Shown here: positions 57,535-64,000 of the stretch, piece after piece | Position numbering within the stretch: the first letter of the stretch is position 1 | How the letters are laid out: each line of letters opens with the position of its first letter | The notes under the pieces: generated by a model | The model's input: only the letters and a program-made list of their open reading frames with translations | Databases searched by the model: none | What the model was told of the DNA's origin: nothing | NCBI GenBank assembly: GCA_016194585.1 | Contig: JACQBG010000009.1 | Span: 40,633-104,632 of the forward strand | Direction of reading: 5' to 3' | Source of the DNA: Gemmatimonadota bacterium | GTDB lineage: Bacteria > Gemmatimonadota > Gemmatimonadetes > Gemmatimonadales > Gemmatimonadaceae | Length of the DNA: 64,000 nucleotides | Translations under genes and position numbers: made by a program

Positions 57535-59016
57535 ATGCCGATCGACATCAACAATCTCCAGGTCCTCTCGTGGACGATCCAGAGCGCCATGGCGCTGATC
57601 CTCCTCTGCGCCCTGGTGGGGGTGGTGCTGTCGTTCGGCCGCACGGCGATGCGAGGGCTGATGGTGGGTTGGGCGATCTGGTCGGTCGCGATCTTCGCCG
57701 ACCTCGCCGGCAGCGTCGCGCTCACGGCCGACAAGGATTCGCCGTGGCTCGCGCCGGTGAGCGCGCTCGTCCTGGCCGCCGCCGTGATGATGGCGCCGTG
57801 GTGGATGCACGCCGCCGACGTCCTGGCGGGAGTGCGGCACGAGCGCTGGCCGTCACGCCGGCAGCGCTGGCCGTGGATACTCGGCGCGATGCTCGCTGGG
57901 GGCGGCGTGCTGGCCGGCGTCGTCAGCGGCAGGACGGCGTTCTACTTCGCGCAGCCGCTGTTCGTCACGGTGGTGTCGCTTTTCGTCGCGGTCCACGCGT
58001 GGCGCCGCAGCCGGGGCGCGTCGGAGAACCGGCTTCTGCTCCGGCTTCTCGCCGTGGCGGTGGCTCTCATCGCGGTGCGCATCGCGCTCATCTGGCTGCT
58101 GCGGAACGGGATCGAGCTGCGTGAGCAGACGGTACAGTCGCTCGCGCCGATCGCGGTGGGGCAAGTGACGCAGTCGTTGGTGACCGGTATCCTGATCGTC
58201 GTCATCGCGCTCAGCGAGGAGCGGAGCGCCGTCATCGCGCAGGAAGCGCAACTGCGCGACGCCGAGGCGCGGCTGCTCGACACGCGCCGCTTCGAGAGCC
58301 TGGGCCGTCTCGCCAGCGGCGTCGCGCACGACTTCAACAACGTGCTCACCGTCGTCATGGGCGGTCTCGACTCGATCAAGCACCGCATCGCGCTCTCCGA
58401 CGACGTGCAGGAGGATTTCCGGCTGATGGAGTCGGCGGTCGCCCGCGCCGGCGACCTCATCCGTCAGCTCGTGTCGTTCGCCCGCCGCAAGGAGGAGGGC
58501 GCCGCCACGTTCGACGCCGGCGCCCGGTTGCGCGAGACCGTCGAACTGCTCCGCCGGCTGGGCGGGGTGCGCGTCGAGCTCGGACTCGACGTCGCGCGTG
58601 AGGGACTCCTCGTCTCGATCGATCCGACGCGCTTCGACCAGGTGCTGATGAACCTCGTCGTGAACGCACGCGACGCGATGCCGGCGGGAGGGCGCGTGAC
58701 GATCGCGGTGGGGGACGCCCTCCGGCTCGCGACGCGTGGCACCGACGGGACGCCGCTCGCCGGCGGGCACTACGTGTGCATCAGCGTCACCGACACGGGC
58801 GCCGGGATCCCGGGCGACGTTCGCCCGCACATCTTCGAGCCGTTCTACACCACCAAGCAGGGCGCGGGGAGCGGACTCGGGCTCGCCACCGTGCAGCGCA
58901 TCGTGCGCGAGGCCGGAGGCGATGCCATCGTCGCCTCGTCGTCGAGCGAAGGGACGCGCTTCGACATCCTCTTGCCGATGCAGCGCGCCAGCGCGGCGGG
59001 CACCGCGGCCGCATAG
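57535..59016 (+). CDS. Orphan membrane histidine kinase
   Basis: 493 residues. Six hydrophobic helices cover about residues 12-230 with no periplasmic domain, so it probably senses something in the membrane. The kinase core has LASGVAHDFNNVLTVVMGG (phospho-His in HDFNN), NLVVNARDAMPAGG, DTGAGIPG and GSGLGLATV. No receiver domain and no response regulator gene is adjacent; the partner is elsewhere. Its leader carries the repeat-encoded small ORF. Confidence 0.9.
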   Translation: MPIDINNLQVLSWTIQSAMALILLCALVGVVLSFGRTAMRGLMVGWAIWSVAIFADLAGSVALTADKDSPWLAPVSALVLAAAVMMAPWWMHAADVLAGVRHERWPSRRQRWPWILGAMLAGGGVLAGVVSGRTAFYFAQPLFVTVVSLFVAVHAWRRSRGASENRLLLRLLAVAVALIAVRIALIWLLRNGIELREQTVQSLAPIAVGQVTQSLVTGILIVVIALSEERSAVIAQEAQLRDAEARLLDTRRFESLGRLASGVAHDFNNVLTVVMGGLDSIKHRIALSDDVQEDFRLMESAVARAGDLIRQLVSFARRKEEGAATFDAGARLRETVELLRRLGGVRVELGLDVAREGLLVSIDPTRFDQVLMNLVVNARDAMPAGGRVTIAVGDALRLATRGTDGTPLAGGHYVCISVTDTGAGIPGDVRPHIFEPFYTTKQGAGSGLGLATVQRIVREAGGDAIVASSSSEGTRFDILLPMQRASAAGTAAA

Positions 59017-59033
59017 TGCGGGACGGAACGACA

Positions 59034-59067
59034 CAGGGGCCGGCCGCCTTTCGGCGACCGGCCCCTG
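59034..59067. terminator. Bidirectional terminator
   Basis: CAGGGGCCGG (59034-59043) pairs with CCGGCCCCTG (59058-59067), with further pairing of CCGC/GCGA-type bases around loop CTTTC. It separates the convergent kinase and metalloprotease genes. Confidence 0.8.
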
Positions 59068-59094
59068 TTCGTCCATCGAGTCACACCGGCGCGG

Positions 59095-61731
<2,637 letters not shown>

Positions 61732-61896
61732 GGGCGATCTCGAAGAGAGAGGATGCGGAAGCGAGTCCGTCGCGCCGACAGAGGCGGCGACCCTACCTGA
61801 ACGCAGCCACCGTCATCAGCGTTGCGCGCCACTAGCGCAGTCAGGTAAATGCACGTATCGTTGTACAGGAAACTCCTACCCATTCGGAGAGCCGTG

Positions 61897-62853
61897 ATGC
61901 CTGTGCGTTATGGCGCCTCTTGGCGCGCCCAGACTCTCGTGACCCTGCTCCTCGCCGCCGCCTGCTCCAAGCCGGCGGCCGCGCCCCCCAAGGCCCAGGC
62001 GCTCCACTTCGACGAGGCGTTATGGAAGCCGCCCCTCGAGGCGGACATCCCGAACGACTCCCTGGGCAAGAGCATCAAGCGCGGGCTCTACCTCATGCGC
62101 TTCACGCCGGAGAGCCTCCCGAAGTACGTCACCTCCGGGCTCCGCTGCACGAGCTGCCACCAGGTCGACGGCCTCAAGGCGAGTGCCGCCCCGCTCACCG
62201 GCGCGGCCGCCCGCTTCCCCAAGTACATGCCGCGCAGCGGCGCCGTGATCGCGCTCGCCGACCGCGTGAACTACTGCTTCACGCGCTCGCTCGCCGGGCA
62301 CGCGATCCCCACGGGCAGCCGCGAGATGGTCGACATCCTCGCCTACATCACGTTCATCTCGAAGGACGTCCCGGTTGGCGCGCACATCGCCGGCACCGAC
62401 GGCCTCATCTCCATGAAGGACACGCTCGTCGGCGACACGCTCCGCGGCCGCACGAAGTTCGAGGCCACCTGCGTCGTCTGCCACCAGAAGGATGGCAGCG
62501 GCAACGGCCCCATCCCGCCGCTCTGGGGCAACCGGTCGTATTCGATCGGCGCGTCGATGGCGCGCGAGGAGCGCGCGGCCAGCTTCATCTGGCACAACAT
62601 GCCGCAGACGGCGCCGGGGACGCTGACGCCGCAGGAAGCGTTCGACCTCTCGGCGTACATCAACTCGCACGCGCGTCCCGACTCGCCCGGCAAGGAAGGC
62701 GACTGGCCGACCGGCGGCGCGCCGCCCGACGTCCCGTATGCCACCAAGGGGCACCAGCCGCATCGTCCGCCGGCGACGCTCATCCCGCGTCCGGTCGAAG
62801 GTTCCCTCGTGCCGAACCCGCCGAGCGTCCTCACGGGGAGCGACAAGAAGTGA
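61897..62853 (+). CDS. TsdA-like dihaem cytochrome c lipoprotein
   Basis: 318 residues from ATG 61897 (GGAGA upstream). Lipobox LLAAAC gives lipid at Cys23. Haem 1 is Cys84-Thr-Ser-Cys87-His88, haem 2 is Cys192-Val-Val-Cys195-His196. DRVNYCFTRSLAGHAIPTGS supplies Cys127, which fits the unusual Cys haem ligand of thiosulfate dehydrogenase TsdA, and SFIWHNMP supplies a Met for haem 2. TsdA joins two thiosulfates into tetrathionate; SoxD or a generic carrier are alternatives. It overlaps the SoxC-like gene (GTGA), so the two probably work together as enzyme and electron acceptor. Confidence 0.82.
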   Translation: MPVRYGASWRAQTLVTLLLAAACSKPAAAPPKAQALHFDEALWKPPLEADIPNDSLGKSIKRGLYLMRFTPESLPKYVTSGLRCTSCHQVDGLKASAAPLTGAAARFPKYMPRSGAVIALADRVNYCFTRSLAGHAIPTGSREMVDILAYITFISKDVPVGAHIAGTDGLISMKDTLVGDTLRGRTKFEATCVVCHQKDGSGNGPIPPLWGNRSYSIGASMAREERAASFIWHNMPQTAPGTLTPQEAFDLSAYINSHARPDSPGKEGDWPTGGAPPDVPYATKGHQPHRPPATLIPRPVEGSLVPNPPSVLTGSDKK

Positions 62854-64000
62854 CGACACGGAACGACCCAAGGGACGACGCGACGCGTGAGCTGACGCGC
62901 CGCGAGTTGCTGGCCGGCGCCGCGGGGTTGATCGGCGGCGCCGTGCTGGCCGGCGTGCCGTCGGCGATGGGGGCGCAGCAGGTCGCGGCGCCCGCCGCCC
63001 CGGCGATCGTCGTGCCCCCCGACGCGACCAAGCTGCAGGGCGCGCCGACCTCCCCCGTCGGCGCGCGCTCGCCGTTCGTCGCGCCGGTGCGCACCCCCAC
63101 CGGCGAAGTCACGGGCTTCTCGCTCACGCCGCTCCAGGACCTCACCGGCACGATCACGCCGGCCGACCTGCATTTCGAGCGCCATCATGCCGGCGTGCCG
63201 CGCATCGATCCGGCGCGCCACACGCTCATGCTGCACGGGCTCGTCGAGCGTCCGCTCGTCTTCTCGGTGGACGACATCAAGCGGTTCCCGCAGGTGACCC
63301 GCATCCACTTCATCGAGTGCTCGGGCAACAGCAGGGCCGCGTACCGTGAGCCGAAGCCCACGATGACGCCGCAGCTGTCGTCGGGCATGATCGGCAACAC
63401 CGAGTGGACGGGCGTGCCGCTCAAGGTGCTGCTCGCCGAGGCGGGGGTGAAGAAGGACGCCACCTGGTTCCTCGCCGAAGGAGGGGACGCGTGCGTGCTG
63501 ACGCGCTCGATCCCCATCGAGAAGGCGATGGACGACGCCCTCGTCGTGTGGGCGCAGAACGGCGAGCCGCTCCGCCCGGAGCAGGGATTCCCGCTGCGCC
63601 TCCTCCTCCCGGGCTGGGAGGGGAACACGAACGTGAAGTGGTTGCGCCGCCTCGAGCTGATGACGGCGCCGGCGATGACGCGGTGGGAGACGTCGAAGTA
63701 CACCGACCCGCTCCCCGACGGCACGGCGCGCGAGTTCAGCTTCGACATGGACGCGAAGTCCGTGATCACCTCGCCCGCGCACCCGCAGACGATCGTCCGC
63801 GGATGGCGGCCGTTGACGGGGCTCGCCTGGAGCGGGCGCGGCGCGATCCGCCGCGTCGAGGTGAGCACCGACGGCGGCGCGTCGTGGACCGACGCCGAAC
63901 TGCAGGGCACCCCGCTCCCGAAGGCGCTCGTGCGCTTCACGCACCAATGGGAGTGGGACGGTCGCGAGGCGGTGCTGCTCTCGCGCGCCACCGACGAGTC
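62850..64000 (+). CDS. SoxC/sulfite-oxidase-family molybdoenzyme (partial, 3' end outside window)
   Basis: The open frame from GTG 62850 runs off the window after 383 codons. A Tat signal (TRRELLAGAAGLIGGAVLAG) implies export. The molybdopterin domain shows HTLMLHGLVERPLVFSVDD and the cofactor-binding Cys157 in FIECSGNS; SSGMIGNTEWTGVPLKVLL and PGWEGNTNVKWLRRLEL follow, as in SoxC, the sulfane dehydrogenase subunit. The C-terminal dimerisation domain begins at about residue 300. Sox CD needs a cytochrome partner; here the overlapping upstream gene encodes one, though it is TsdA-like rather than a standard SoxD. Confidence 0.88.
   Translation, partial: MTTRNDPRDDATRELTRRELLAGAAGLIGGAVLAGVPSAMGAQQVAAPAAPAIVVPPDATKLQGAPTSPVGARSPFVAPVRTPTGEVTGFSLTPLQDLTGTITPADLHFERHHAGVPRIDPARHTLMLHGLVERPLVFSVDDIKRFPQVTRIHFIECSGNSRAAYREPKPTMTPQLSSGMIGNTEWTGVPLKVLLAEAGVKKDATWFLAEGGDACVLTRSIPIEKAMDDALVVWAQNGEPLRPEQGFPLRLLLPGWEGNTNVKWLRRLELMTAPAMTRWETSKYTDPLPDGTAREFSFDMDAKSVITSPAHPQTIVRGWRPLTGLAWSGRGAIRRVEVSTDGGASWTDAELQGTPLPKALVRFTHQWEWDGREAVLLSRATDE

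Overview
The window is about 68-70 % GC and carries a single chromosomal gene set with no phage or IS genes. The protein families suggest a Gemmatimonadota bacterium, an inference from gene content only. Pointers are a WD40-like propeller of the type attached to their Ser/Thr kinases, large secreted VPS10/BNR-type proteins, a big HEVGH zinc metalloprotease, many Ig-like or orphan lipoproteins, and GTG starts. It is a diderm: lpxD, a complete Mla-type lipid transporter, two SurA-like chaperones and a FadL-type porin are present.

Layout. 0-11 kb is mostly housekeeping: the 3' end of mfd, two PpiC/SurA chaperones and pdxA in one run, a CNNM/CorC protein whose 5' end overlaps a divergent CDF metal exporter, a PilT-like ATPase with a duplicated N-domain, and typA. 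11-17 kb is an accessory stretch: an Asp-rich protein, a lipoprotein, a G-rich minisatellite, tRNA-Ile(GAT) with its promoter, a RelE/RHH toxin-antitoxin pair, a decapitated beta-propeller gene, a BTAD regulator and a repeat-rich lipoprotein. 17-25 kb holds lpxD, katG, the mlaE-F-D-lipoprotein operon and a SET-domain protein.

25-39.5 kb is the most interesting part. A sensor kinase and an NtrC-type sigma-54 activator, followed by a cupredoxin, diverge from an operon encoding a Tat-exported four-cluster Fe-S protein, an NrfD-type membrane protein fused to an Ig-like domain, a monohaem cytochrome c and a 72-residue Cys-rich protein. The gap between them holds a near-perfect 37-bp inverted repeat and a good -24/-12 sigma-54 promoter. 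Converging on this operon is a second set on the minus strand: sulfide:quinone-reductase-like flavoprotein, TusE/DsrC-like, DsrE-like, an unknown secreted protein and a FadL porin. Together they look like a sigma-54-controlled sulfur/quinone electron-transfer island made of Dsr-like pieces, without DsrAB and without a molybdenum catalytic subunit. A second sulfur locus sits at the right edge: a TsdA-like dihaem cytochrome overlapping a SoxC-like molybdoenzyme.

39.6-61.7 kb holds an SPFH protein with a zinc-ribbon partner, secreted peptidases and propellers, a cold-shock gene with an intrinsic terminator in its leader, a membrane phosphatase-type protein, a lone MacB-type permease, an IorAB-type molybdenum hydroxylase, an orphan histidine kinase preceded by a repeat-built 30-codon ORF, and a zinc metalloprotease. 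Many genes are followed by strong GC hairpins, several of them shared by convergent genes.
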